In this document: piece after piece, positions 5,104 to 12,260 of the stretch
Layout of the letters: each line of letters opens with the position of its first letter
How positions within the stretch are numbered: position 1 is the first letter of the stretch
Origin: Candidatus Magasanikbacteria bacterium RIFCSPHIGHO2_02_FULL_47_14
GTDB lineage: Bacteria; Patescibacteriota; Patescibacteriia; Magasanikbacterales; UBA922
Direction: 5' to 3'
Length of the DNA stretch: 12,260 bases
Assembly: GCA_001784275.1 (NCBI GenBank)
Contig: MFQB01000022.1
Location: forward strand, 4,752-17,011
Notes under the pieces: generated by a model
Told to the model about the DNA's origin: nothing
The model's database searches: none
Seen by the model: only the letters and a program-made list of their open reading frames with translations
Position numbers and translations under genes: made by a program

Positions 5104-6285
5104 TTATTGTGCAGGTTCTTCCTTTGTCTCAGCCTTTTCGACCGGCTCTTCCTTTTGCTCTGCTTCCGGGGCTTTCTTTTTCTTCAGCCCGGCCAAGCGC
5201 AAACCCAGTCGATGTTCTGCCGGTTCGATATTGATGATCTCAAAGTCACGCGCCTCACCAAGGGTGAACAGGCCCTCAAGTTCTTTCACATCATGGACCG
5301 CCTTGTCTGACAACTCACTGATGTGGGCCAAGCCGTGAATATCGTTATCGAGCTTCACCATCAAACCAAATGGTTCAATCTTATGGACCTCTGCAGAGAC
5401 AACCTGGCCAACCGTATACTTATCTTTCACACTCTTCCACGGGTCGTCTACCAGCCGCTTCATCGAGAGGTAGATCTTTGACTTGTTGAGGTCAATAATC
5501 TGAGCCTTCACCCGCTGACCGATCTTCAACACATCTTTTGGATGATCAATGCGCTGCCAGACGATCTCAGAGATGTGAATCAATCCTTCAAGCCCCTGGC
5601 CAAACTTCAAGAAGGCGCCAAATGAGGTCAGTGCGCTGATCTCTCCTTCGACTACGTCGCCGATCTTGTATGACTCCAGAACCGCCTTTTGTTCATCTTC
5701 CCAAACAGCCTTCTCAGAGACGATAATCTTGTTCTCTTTTTGGTTGGCATCAATCACCTTCACCTGCACGCCCTGCCCAACCAACTGTTGGAGGTGTTCC
5801 AAAATGCGATTTTTGTCACCGCCCGGGACGCGTGGGTAGTGCTCTGGTGCAAGTTGCGAGACCGGCATAAATGCGGTCAGGGCATCTATCTGAATCATCA
5901 AACCACCTTTGTTTGCCTGAATAATCTTTCCGGTAACAACCAGACTTTTTTCTTTGTATTCCAAAACCCGATCCCAGACACGCTGATGGCCGGCAACACG
6001 GAAAGAGAGCTCCATCTCTCCATTCTCATTTTCCTGCTCCACGACCGTTGCCTGAACCGTTTCACCAACTTTCACGTTGGCATATTCGCTGGACTCTGAA
6101 AACAGCTCCGGTCCACGGACCACGCCGGTCATAAGACCGTTGATGTCCACGCGAACAGCCCCGCTCTCTACTGAGATGACGGTCCCTTCGATCATATCGC
6201 CTGACTTTGGGAGCCGGGAGAAGTGCTCTTTGAGGAGTTCTGCAAAATCACTCGTCTGTGCCTGTTTTTTTGTTGTTGTGCTCAT
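5104..6285 (-). CDS. rpsA: 30S ribosomal protein S1, four S1 domains
   Basis: The protein has four S1 RNA-binding (OB-fold) domains at about residues 28-97, 114-193, 208-276 and 292-364. The third is the most typical (SFGAFLKFGQGLEGLIHISE) and the fourth has PFGLMVKLDNDIHGLAHISE. The ends are low in complexity, with a Lys/Glu-rich tail (370-393). At 393 residues it is shorter than the six-domain proteobacterial form and similar to the four-domain form of Gram-positive and CPR bacteria. S1 binds mRNA at the ribosome and helps start translation on leaders without a strong Shine-Dalgarno sequence. That fits the rarity of such sites in this window. No Shine-Dalgarno sequence precedes its own ATG. 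A terminator-like hairpin lies in the upstream region at 6376-6399. Confidence 0.93.
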   Translation of the reverse strand: MSTTTKKQAQTSDFAELLKEHFSRLPKSGDMIEGTVISVESGAVRVDINGLMTGVVRGPELFSESSEYANVKVGETVQATVVEQENENGEMELSFRVAGHQRVWDRVLEYKEKSLVVTGKIIQANKGGLMIQIDALTAFMPVSQLAPEHYPRVPGGDKNRILEHLQQLVGQGVQVKVIDANQKENKIIVSEKAVWEDEQKAVLESYKIGDVVEGEISALTSFGAFLKFGQGLEGLIHISEIVWQRIDHPKDVLKIGQRVKAQIIDLNKSKIYLSMKRLVDDPWKSVKDKYTVGQVVSAEVHKIEPFGLMVKLDNDIHGLAHISELSDKAVHDVKELEGLFTLGEARDFEIINIEPAEHRLGLRLAGLKKKKAPEAEQKEEPVEKAETKEEPAQ

Positions 6286-6375
6286 AGTTAAAAGTAAATG
6301 TTACCTTATGGCGAGCTCCACAAGGACCCACGATGGGGATGTATAAAGTGGAAAAATAATAACATGGAGCCATGA

Positions 6376-6399
6376 AAAAGGCAAGGGGCCATCCCTTGC
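6376..6399 (-). terminator. Terminator-like hairpin upstream of rpsA
   Basis: On the minus strand GCAAGGG, a five-base loop and CCCTTGC (arms 6381-6387 and 6393-6399) are followed by CCTTTTTC, a good intrinsic-terminator form. No minus-strand gene lies before it. It could therefore attenuate rpsA, stop antisense RNA from the divergent gene, or be an operator: one arm overlaps the plus-strand -35 box at 6396-6401. Confidence 0.5.
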
Positions 6400-6424
6400 G
6401 AAGACCCGCTTTTTAACGTATAAT
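6396..6424 (+). promoter_or_regulatory. Promoter of the gyrA operon
   Basis: TTGCGA (6396-6401) and a perfect TATAAT (6419-6424) are 17 bases apart. The expected start is near 6431, leaving a leader of about 20 bases without a Shine-Dalgarno sequence before the ATG at 6452. The rest of 6286-6451 holds the rpsA upstream region, where I see a TTATAC -10-like box (6341-6346, minus strand) but no matching -35 box. Confidence 0.7.
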
Positions 6425-6451
6425 AAACGGGATTTCACTAGCTATTTTTCT

Positions 6452-7066
6452 ATGCATTTTTCCTGGCTCGGGACCACAGCAGTCAAAATTCAGACCAAAC
6501 CGGCCGATAAAGACGTCACAATTCTTATTGACCCATATAAACCGGCAAAGGGTGCCTTCCCACGGAGTCTTTTAGCTGATATTGTCCTCTATACCAGGGG
6601 GGCTGAAGGGTCTATCACGGTCTCCGGGAACCCGTTTATCCTCTCTACCCCCGGTGAGTGCGAAATCCATAATGTGCTTATGACCGCTGTCTCCGGAGAT
6701 AAACCCGGCAGCACCATGGTCCGAATAGATGCCGAGGGCATGAGTGTTGCCCATCTTGGCTTGGCGATTGGCGAGCTAACAGACCAGCAACTCGACGTCC
6801 TTGGTGGCGTGGACGTCTTATTTATTCCTGTTGGCGACCTTGACTGTTACGGCGCCCGTTCAGCGGTAAAAGCCATTAACGCAATCGAACCACGGGTGAT
6901 TATTCCTATCGCCCATCACAGCGACAACGACCCGGACGCAAAAACCGTTGATGGATTCGTCAAAGAACTGGGCATCCAAAGCGAACAGACGGAAAAAAAG
7001 GTGATACTCAAGAAAAAAGACCTGCCACAAGAAGAAAGCCGAGTGGTTGTTCTCGCAAAAGAATAA
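6452..7066 (+). CDS. Metallo-beta-lactamase-fold protein lacking metal ligands
   Basis: The overall pattern is that of the UlaG-like branch of the metallo-beta-lactamase superfamily: MHFSWLG start, DPYKPAKG (27-34), ADIVLYT (42-48), PFILSTPGECEI (61-72), MSVAHLG (97-103), VDVLFIPVGD (120-129) and EPRVIIPIAH (146-155). At each metal-binding point the expected residues are missing. HxHxDH after the DIV(L)xxT strand is replaced by RGAEGS (49-54), HxGD by HLGL (101-104), and the final P-M-H by PIA with shifted histidines (152-156). It is therefore probably not a hydrolase of the usual kind; a structural or regulatory role is inferred. At 204 residues it is a full-length fold. It is the first gene of a unit with a membrane protein (14-base gap) and gyrA. 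Confidence 0.82.
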   Translation: MHFSWLGTTAVKIQTKPADKDVTILIDPYKPAKGAFPRSLLADIVLYTRGAEGSITVSGNPFILSTPGECEIHNVLMTAVSGDKPGSTMVRIDAEGMSVAHLGLAIGELTDQQLDVLGGVDVLFIPVGDLDCYGARSAVKAINAIEPRVIIPIAHHSDNDPDAKTVDGFVKELGIQSEQTEKKVILKKKDLPQEESRVVVLAKE

Positions 7067-7080
7067 TTTTTTCATCTCAC

Positions 7081-7431
7081 ATGTCTGAAATAGAAAAAAA
7101 GAAAAAAATGCTTCTCTGGTTTGGTGTTGTCACAGTCACCGTCTTTATCATCGGATTGTGGTTTTTGAATATGCGAACACTGGTATACGACGTGACAAAG
7201 AAAAAAAGCGCCGAAGGAGACATCTATCGCTCAATGGAACAAGAGGTTTCTCAAATTTTTTCTTCGTTCTCAATTCAAGACTCAATTGACAACGCGATTG
7301 CCACAACGACACCGACCTCATCTGAAAATTCCGAAGCTGTCGAGGCAAACATTAAAAAATCTTTATCTGTTATTGCTGCGGGTGCAGTTACCACGACTGC
7401 CACAACCACCGCCTCGTCCTCAGCACGATAA
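7081..7431 (+). CDS. Small one-pass membrane protein, 116 aa
   Basis: I do not recognise this protein. A short Lys-rich N-terminus (KKKK at 6-9) is followed by a single hydrophobic segment at about 10-30 (MLLWFGVVTVTVFIIGLWFL). The positive-inside rule then predicts a signal-anchor with the rest outside. After it come a charged amphipathic stretch (40-72) and Thr/Ser/Ala-rich low-complexity tails (74-82 and 103-114). It is not a lipoprotein, as there is no lipobox cysteine. It lies 14 bases after the metallo-beta-lactamase-fold gene and 9 bases before gyrA, so the three are very likely cotranscribed. There is no Shine-Dalgarno sequence. Cotranscription does not imply a link to gyrase. Confidence 0.75.
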   Translation: MSEIEKKKKMLLWFGVVTVTVFIIGLWFLNMRTLVYDVTKKKSAEGDIYRSMEQEVSQIFSSFSIQDSIDNAIATTTPTSSENSEAVEANIKKSLSVIAAGAVTTTATTTASSSAR

Positions 7432-7440
7432 TATTGACAT

Positions 7441-9942
7441 ATGGCCATACGAAAAAAATTAACAAGCAAACAAACTATTAGCAGCGCTCCGTCAGACATG
7501 CCGGTAGCTGCCCGGGTTGAGCCGGTGCAGTTAGTGGAAGAGATGCAGACCTCGTACTTGGACTATGCCATGAGTGTCATCGTTGCTCGCGCCTTGCCGG
7601 ACGCACGTGATGGACTGAAGCCGGTGCATCGTCGCATCTTGTACTCCATGTGGCGACTGGGTCTGAAAGCCAATGGAAAGTTCCGAAAATCCGCACACGT
7701 GGTTGGTGACGTGATGGCAAAGTACCACCCACATGGTGACTCTGCGATTTATGATTCTTTGGTCCGCATGGCGCAGGACTTTTCCATGCGCAACACTTTG
7801 GTTGCTGGTCAAGGAAACTTTGGTTCCATGGACGGCGACGCTGCCGCTGCAATGCGGTATACCGAAGCAAAACTCTCGGCCATTGCCGAAGAGATGATGT
7901 TCGATATTGAAAAGGAAACCGTGAACTTTTCTCCAAACTATGACGGTTCAACCAACGAACCCCGAGTGCTTCCGTCCAAACTTCCAAACCTGCTATTGAA
8001 CGGCAGCATGGGTATTGCTGTCGGCATGGCGACAAACATCCCACCGCATAACCTCGGCGAGTTGTGCGACGGTGTTATATATTTAATCAAAAACCCAAAA
8101 GCGACCGGCGAAGAGTTGATGCAATTTGTCCAAGGACCCGACTTCCCGACCGGCGGCATTATTTATAACAAAAGAGATATTGCTGCGGCATACGCGACCG
8201 GTCGCGGCGGCATTGTTATTCGCGCGAGAACAGAAATTGAAGAGATGAAGTCAGATTATCACCGAATTATTGTGACTGAGGTTCCCTACCAGGTGAACAA
8301 AGCGGCATTGATTGAAAAAATTGCCAACCTGGTTCAAGAAAAAAAGCTGGAGGATATCAAAGACCTTCGCGACGAGTCCAACAAAGAAGGAGTCCGCGTT
8401 GTGATTGAGCTGAAAAAAGATGCTTATCCGAAAAAAGTGTTGAACCGGCTGTTTCAGATGACTGATCTGCAAACCACATTTCACGTCAACATGATCGCCT
8501 TGGTTGATGGAATTCAGCCACGCATTTTGAATTTAAAGGCCATTTTGGAAGAACACGTCAAACATCGTGAAGAGGTGATTCGTCGTCGCACTGCCTTTGA
8601 CTTGGAACGCGCCAAAGATCGGGCGCACATTTTGGAAGGCTTAAAGAAAGCGCTTGATAAAATCGACGCAGTCATCGACACCATCCGAAAGTCAAAAGAC
8701 CGTGAGGATGCTAAAACAAACTTGATGAAGAAGTTTGATTTTACTGAACGACAGACCTTGGCGATTTTGGAGATGCGGTTGCAACAACTCGCAAACTTGG
8801 AACGACAAAAAATTCTCGACGAGTTAAAAGAAAAGAAAGAGTTGATCAGCGACCTCGAGAGTATTCTCTCAAGCCGAACAAAAATTTTAGAAATGATTAC
8901 CAAAGAAATTGAGGACGTGCGCAAAAAATTTGCTGATGAACGCCGAACACAGATTGTTGCTCACGGCGTCAAAGAGTTTACTATGGAAGATCTGGTCCCC
9001 AATGAACCAACGATTATTGTGGCTACCCATGATGGATACATCAAACGTCTACCGGAAGATACCTTCCGCACCCAGGGCCGCGGCGGCAAAGGCGTGATGG
9101 GTCTGGTAACAAAAGAAGAGGACGTTGTTGAGCACTTGATCTCAACCAATACGCACGACAACATGCTCTTCTTTACCAACCGTGGTCGTGTGTTTCAACT
9201 GCGGGCGTATGACGTTCCACAGGCAGCACGCACTGCCAAAGGCCAGGCTTTGGTCAACTTCTTACAGCTTGCACCACACGAAAAAGTCTCGGCAATCTTA
9301 TCCATGGAAGATATCAATACCTACAAATACCTTGTCATGGTCACGACTCAGGGCACTATCAAAAAGACGGCTCTCGAAGACTTCAAAAATGTCCGCCGCT
9401 CGGGTTTAATTGCACTGAAGTTAAAGGGTGATGACCTCCTTGAGTGGGTTCGTCCATCCACCGGCAAAGATGACGTTATGTTGATTACTGCGATGGGACA
9501 GGCGATTCGCTTTAAAGAGGCTGCGATCCGTGGCATGGGCCGGTCTGCTGCCGGAGTCCGTGGTATTCGACTCAAGTCCAAAGACGTTGTGATTGGCATG
9601 GACGTCGTTGACCCCGTCTTGGTCAAGAAAAACCTGCTCGAGTTATTGGTGGTCTCTGCCCATGGTTTGGGAAAACGCACACAGGTCGGCGAGTATAAGG
9701 TCCAGGGACGCGGTGGCAGTGGCATCAAGACCATGAACGTCACAGAAAAAACCGGTCCGATTCTCGGTGCACGCATCGTCAGCGCTGAAAACTCAGAGGA
9801 CTTGTTGTTGATCTCCATTAAAGGACAGGTCGTTCGTATTCCATTAAAGACAGTTTCAACACTTGGCCGCGCCACTCAAGGGGTCCGGATTATGCGATTT
9901 AAAGAAGAAGGCGACCAGGTCGCGAGCATTGCCACGCTCTAG
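7441..9942 (+). CDS. gyrA: DNA gyrase subunit A
   Basis: GyrA is the cleavage-religation and DNA-wrapping subunit of gyrase, which makes negative supercoils with GyrB and ATP. The catalytic tyrosine is Y140 in AAAMRYTEAKL, with R139 beside it. The quinolone-resistance region reads HPHGDSAIYDS, keeping Ser at the position of E. coli Ser83 (S101) and Asp at that of Asp87 (D105). It therefore carries none of the common resistance changes there. The winged-helix and tower domain is followed by coiled-coil arms at about 370-500. The C-terminal beta-pinwheel begins near 520 with the GyrA box QGRGGKG (545-551), the mark of gyrase rather than topoisomerase IV. A second QGRGGSG (755-761) lies in a later blade. 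The length of 833 residues is normal. It is the last gene of its operon, and its stop is followed by a terminator. Confidence 0.97.
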   Translation: MAIRKKLTSKQTISSAPSDMPVAARVEPVQLVEEMQTSYLDYAMSVIVARALPDARDGLKPVHRRILYSMWRLGLKANGKFRKSAHVVGDVMAKYHPHGDSAIYDSLVRMAQDFSMRNTLVAGQGNFGSMDGDAAAAMRYTEAKLSAIAEEMMFDIEKETVNFSPNYDGSTNEPRVLPSKLPNLLLNGSMGIAVGMATNIPPHNLGELCDGVIYLIKNPKATGEELMQFVQGPDFPTGGIIYNKRDIAAAYATGRGGIVIRARTEIEEMKSDYHRIIVTEVPYQVNKAALIEKIANLVQEKKLEDIKDLRDESNKEGVRVVIELKKDAYPKKVLNRLFQMTDLQTTFHVNMIALVDGIQPRILNLKAILEEHVKHREEVIRRRTAFDLERAKDRAHILEGLKKALDKIDAVIDTIRKSKDREDAKTNLMKKFDFTERQTLAILEMRLQQLANLERQKILDELKEKKELISDLESILSSRTKILEMITKEIEDVRKKFADERRTQIVAHGVKEFTMEDLVPNEPTIIVATHDGYIKRLPEDTFRTQGRGGKGVMGLVTKEEDVVEHLISTNTHDNMLFFTNRGRVFQLRAYDVPQAARTAKGQALVNFLQLAPHEKVSAILSMEDINTYKYLVMVTTQGTIKKTALEDFKNVRRSGLIALKLKGDDLLEWVRPSTGKDDVMLITAMGQAIRFKEAAIRGMGRSAAGVRGIRLKSKDVVIGMDVVDPVLVKKNLLELLVVSAHGLGKRTQVGEYKVQGRGGSGIKTMNVTEKTGPILGARIVSAENSEDLLLISIKGQVVRIPLKTVSTLGRATQGVRIMRFKEEGDQVASIATL

Positions 9943-9951
9943 TTTGTAACA

Positions 9952-9982
9952 AAAAAACACCCCGCGTTGCGGGGTGTTTTTT
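9952..9982. terminator. Bidirectional terminator between gyrA and the ruvA operon
   Basis: CACCCCGC and GCGGGGTG (9958-9965 with 9969-9976) form a stem around a three-base loop. A-runs lie on the left and T-runs on the right. It follows the gyrA stop by 9 bases and the minus-strand stop at 9990 by 7 bases, so it serves both convergent operons. Confidence 0.93.
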
Positions 9983-9989
9983 ATCTGTC

Positions 9990-10322
9990 TTAAGCGGCTT
10001 TCAACTCCCGTCGTTCTTCTATTACTGCACCAAGGTCATCCCACAACGTCCCCAACTCCACCTTCTCTGCTCGGTCTCTGTCTTCTCGCTTGGCCATATC
10101 TTCTGCAAAATCTCGGATCTGAGTTTTGATAGGCATGTTTCCATCCAACGCCGGGTACTTTCCCATTTCAAACAAAATAGCAAACAAATATGCAGAGTGT
10201 TGCTCAAAATCTGGACTCTCATTGAATTCTCCTGTGTCCATGGCTCTCTTTACATCCGTCTCTGCCTGAAACTGCGCAGCCGCCTCAGCTTCTTCCTTAG
10301 AACGAAACCTATCTGGAAACAT
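9990..10322 (-). CDS. Small acidic protein of unknown function, 110 aa
   Basis: I do not recognise this protein. It is soluble, rich in Glu, Asp, Arg and Ala, and probably mostly helical. It has no membrane segment, signal peptide or cysteine. The middle (EQHSAYLFAILFEMGKYPALDG) is the only hydrophobic patch. It is the last gene of the minus-strand unit, 11 bases after ruvA, and is followed by the shared terminator. It has no Shine-Dalgarno sequence. Its position suggests cotranscription with ruvA, but nothing in it points to recombination. The other frames over this stretch are not coding-like, and this frame ends neatly at the terminator, which supports it as a real gene. Confidence 0.7.
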   Translation of the reverse strand: MFPDRFRSKEEAEAAAQFQAETDVKRAMDTGEFNESPDFEQHSAYLFAILFEMGKYPALDGNMPIKTQIRDFAEDMAKREDRDRAEKVELGTLWDDLGAVIEERRELKAA

Positions 10323-10333
10323 AATCTTGGTAT

Positions 10334-10900
10334 TTACTTTTTTCGTTGCAAAACTGCCTTTAACACACTTTCCGTATTGCGCCCACCGGTATCCACACCC
10401 GAGACCATTTCTTTTGCCTCTTCTCTGGAGTAGCCAAACCCGACCAGGGCGTCCACAACTTCGCTGAGTACACCACTGTCGACAACAGCGGCTTCACTCC
10501 CCGCAGCACTCAACTTATTTTTCAGCTCCACCACCACACGTTCGGCTATTTTTTTGCCCAAACCTTGTATGGAAGTTAGGTACGGAACGTCCCCTCGTAC
10601 AATGGCAGTTTGCAGGTCTGACAGCGCTCCCAAGGATAAGATGTGCATCGCGGTTTTTGGGCCTACACCCTGCACAGTCAATAACATCTCAAAAAAACCT
10701 TTTTCTTCCAGTGTCTGAAACCCAAACAACTCTTGGGACGAGTCACTCACCTTAAAATACGTGTAGAGATATATTTCTTGACCGCGTGCAATTCCACTAA
10801 CACGCGCCAACGTTACCTCATATCCGATACCTGCTGCGGTTTCAACCCCAACCGTCTGCTTGTTTACATAGGCAACTGTTCCGCGCAGGGAGAAGATCAT
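10334..10900 (-). CDS. ruvA: Holliday junction DNA helicase subunit RuvA
   Basis: RuvA binds four-way junctions as a tetramer and loads the RuvB motor for branch migration. The 188 residues cover all three domains. An OB-fold lies at about 1-62 (MIFSLRGTVAYV, GIGYEV and ELFGF). The helix-hairpin-helix domain has its two motifs at 77-90 (QGVGPKTAMHILSL) and 112-130 (QGLGKKIAERVVVELKNKL). A flexible linker near 131-145 leads to domain III (148-186, VDALVGFGYSREEAKEMV), which contacts RuvB. The acidic pin region, RED in E. coli (54-56), reads SDS here (52-54), so one of the two acidic residues is replaced. The start lies four bases after the NIF3 gene stop, a tight operon junction. RuvB and RuvC are not in the window. 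Confidence 0.95.
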   Translation of the reverse strand: MIFSLRGTVAYVNKQTVGVETAAGIGYEVTLARVSGIARGQEIYLYTYFKVSDSSQELFGFQTLEEKGFFEMLLTVQGVGPKTAMHILSLGALSDLQTAIVRGDVPYLTSIQGLGKKIAERVVVELKNKLSAAGSEAAVVDSGVLSEVVDALVGFGYSREEAKEMVSGVDTGGRNTESVLKAVLQRKK

Positions 10901-10904
10901 ATTA

Positions 10905-11870
10905 TTACTTCTTCTTATTTCGGCTCACTCTAATTAGTCCTCCACATGGGACGACTTCAATTCCTCGTTTCTCCAACTCGTCCAAGTACAGATTCATTCC
11001 CAGAGAGTCAGAAGACATGTGGCCAGAAAGAATAACATTCATATGATGTTCACCCGCCTTGAGCATAGAATCATCCTTCATATGCATTGCCACAATCGTG
11101 CTGATACCATAGTTTGATAACTGTTGGTACACCTTGCTCGACGGATTAGTACCGCCTGTCATTTCCACCATGTACCTTCCCACCCGATGATATGGTGCTC
11201 CACTTACAATTCGTGGCCCTGCACCAAGGTGATTTGCATAGTCGTATTCGGGTATGGAAAGCAGAGTGCTGATAACCTCTTTGATTACTTCTGGTTTTGT
11301 TTTTTTCAAAATATCACGAATAAACTTGTCCACCATGTTGTCCGTAATTGTGTGGGTACTCATGAAGTTTATACCCAAAATTTTTGCCGTGTCGATAGCC
11401 TGAAAATGATTCAATGGATGCACTCCACGACCAACTTCTTTTCTCCGCTCTTCCATGATTTTCTCCGCAACGTGCACCGGTACTCCTTCCTGTTCATACA
11501 CGTCGGCAGTAAGTTCCATGACATCCTGCAAGTTCATCAACGCCTTACCAACGGGATGGTGAGAGATAACCAGGTCAATTGCCTGTCCCCGTTCGTTTAA
11601 CTGACTTGCAAGTAAAATTTCTGCAGCCGTAATATCGATACCGGCCAACACTCGTTTCACGTTTTTTTTACCGTTATCAACGTGAATTGCGCAATCAGGG
11701 TACGGATTTGTCAAACGATCCTTGTCAAAATATTTTTTGTCCGAAGGTTTGAGGTCATCGTATTCTTTTTGTTGTCGCCCAAGATAGCGATCAATAATCT
11801 TTTTACCGCGCGGATCAGCCTCCATACCAAGTTTGAGACCAAGCTCAAATATTTGTTTCACAGCCATCAT
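10905..11870 (-). CDS. NIF3-family dinuclear metal protein
   Basis: NIF3 (DUF34) proteins form toroidal hexamers with a two-metal site in each subunit; their reaction is not settled. The metal-site signature is visible: GIDIT (78-82), VISHHPVG with the HHP motif at 104-106, THTITDN (172-178), and near the C-terminus SGHMSSDSLG (282-291). In that last motif the family normally has a His followed by Glu; here the Glu position is Asp288. The length of 321 residues is above the roughly 250 of small bacterial forms. The extra part seems to be the N-terminal 60 residues, rich in charged and Tyr residues, before the core. The start could be M1 or M2; the upstream ATG is the first after the promoter. 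It heads the unit with ruvA and the small acidic gene. Confidence 0.88.
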   Translation of the reverse strand: MMAVKQIFELGLKLGMEADPRGKKIIDRYLGRQQKEYDDLKPSDKKYFDKDRLTNPYPDCAIHVDNGKKNVKRVLAGIDITAAEILLASQLNERGQAIDLVISHHPVGKALMNLQDVMELTADVYEQEGVPVHVAEKIMEERRKEVGRGVHPLNHFQAIDTAKILGINFMSTHTITDNMVDKFIRDILKKTKPEVIKEVISTLLSIPEYDYANHLGAGPRIVSGAPYHRVGRYMVEMTGGTNPSSKVYQQLSNYGISTIVAMHMKDDSMLKAGEHHMNVILSGHMSSDSLGMNLYLDELEKRGIEVVPCGGLIRVSRNKKK

Positions 11871-11901
11871 AAGGTGTGTTATTTAAGAAATAGGTACTAG
11901 C

Positions 11902-11929
11902 AATATACCAGTTTATGCAGATTCGTAAA
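11902..11929 (-). promoter_or_regulatory. Extended -10 promoter of the NIF3-ruvA unit
   Basis: On the minus strand a TTTACG -35-like box (11924-11929) is followed, 16 bases later, by TATATT (11902-11907). A TGG directly before the -10 box gives an extended -10. The start would be near 11895, with a leader of about 25 bases to the ATG at 11870. Confidence 0.5.
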
Positions 11930-11940
11930 GGGGTGGTAAC

Positions 11941-12260
11941 TTAGGCTCGTATCTTTCGTATGAAAGTAGCCGCTGGTTCTTGAGTACTTTTTGACCGGAC
12001 AGCAGCGATAAACTGAGCAAGCTCAGCAGGAGAACCGGTACGATACAAACTTAAAAATCTATCATGGAACTCTGCGATTGCCGCGATGGTAGCTCGGTCG
12101 TCTACTACTCGATAACGATCGCCACTGGGAACTATGTGCCCTTGCTCCAAAAGTTCAGAAATAATTGCTACTCCGGTAGTAAAATATCGCTCCCCACTTG
12201 TACCCAGTTCACCGGATTTATTTGCCAGATAGTCACACAGGTCAGCCAACTTAGCACGAA
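11941..12260 (-). CDS. C-terminal part of an unidentified protein, cut by the window edge
   Basis: The frame is open to the right edge. The first internal start-like codon is a TTG at 12249, but the codons before it (R-A-K) continue the same frame, so the gene most likely begins outside the window. The visible 106 or so residues include GERYFTTGVAIISELLEQGHIVPSGDRYRVVDD, which has the look of a helix followed by a two-stranded wing. After it come a helical stretch and a basic end, FIRKIRA. I do not recognise the family; a C-terminal winged-helix-like domain is a guess. No clear terminator follows its stop before the NIF3 promoter. Confidence 0.65.
   Translation of the reverse strand, partial: RAKLADLCDYLANKSGELGTSGERYFTTGVAIISELLEQGHIVPSGDRYRVVDDRATIAAIAEFHDRFLSLYRTGSPAELAQFIAAVRSKSTQEPAATFIRKIRA

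Noticed and set aside
7577..9875. Long minus-strand frames inside gyrA, up to 175 codons
   Set aside because: gyrA is certain on the plus strand, and these are antisense shadows without start signals or family resemblance.
1..12260. CRISPR arrays, insertion sequences, tRNA and rRNA genes
   Set aside because: No regularly spaced repeats, transposase motifs, terminal inverted repeats of an insertion sequence, tRNA cloverleaf or T-loop with matching stem, or rRNA segments were found.

Overview
The window looks like a chromosomal segment of a Patescibacteria (CPR) bacterium, most likely of the Parcubacteria group. This is inferred from family content, not from a marker tree. The pointers are a four-domain ribosomal protein S1, a UlaG-type metallo-beta-lactamase relative lying two genes upstream of gyrA, a TrmB-family regulator, a very long GNAT-tailed protein of unknown role, small compact operons, and a short coiled-coil protein of a kind common in these genomes. 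TGA is used as a stop (1819-2628 and 2580-5012), so the recoded CPR code 25 does not apply.

Layout. Positions 1-932 are accessory. They hold a small, GC-rich, Lys/Ala-tailed basic ORF on the minus strand (151-324) and a coiled-coil repeat protein on the plus strand (501-932). Both have canonical Shine-Dalgarno sequences, unlike every other gene here. Positions 933-1818 have no convincing protein gene but are full of inverted repeats. A near-consensus minus-strand promoter (1581-1609) points into the block, so I call it a candidate structured non-coding RNA of about 630 nt. Divergent from it, a second near-consensus promoter (1696-1724) drives a TrmB-like regulator (1819-2628). Sites with a GCCAAA core lie in or beside both promoters.

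The minus strand then carries an 810-residue GNAT-tailed protein (2580-5012, predicted leaderless, convergent and overlapping with the regulator), a terminator, and rpsA (5104-6285). From a divergent region at 6286-6451 a plus-strand operon runs: degenerate metallo-beta-lactamase-fold protein, one-pass membrane protein, gyrA. It ends in a bidirectional terminator at 9952-9982. That terminator is shared with a minus-strand operon that reads a NIF3 family protein, ruvA and a small acidic protein. The end of another minus-strand gene fills the right edge.

How it works together. Most of the window is housekeeping: translation (S1), DNA topology (GyrA) and Holliday-junction processing (RuvA). The least explained part is 933-1818 with the TrmB gene: an untranslated structured locus and a regulator gene facing apart, with shared candidate operators. 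The most unusual protein-level point is the metallo-beta-lactamase-fold protein upstream of gyrA, whose metal-binding motifs have all been replaced.
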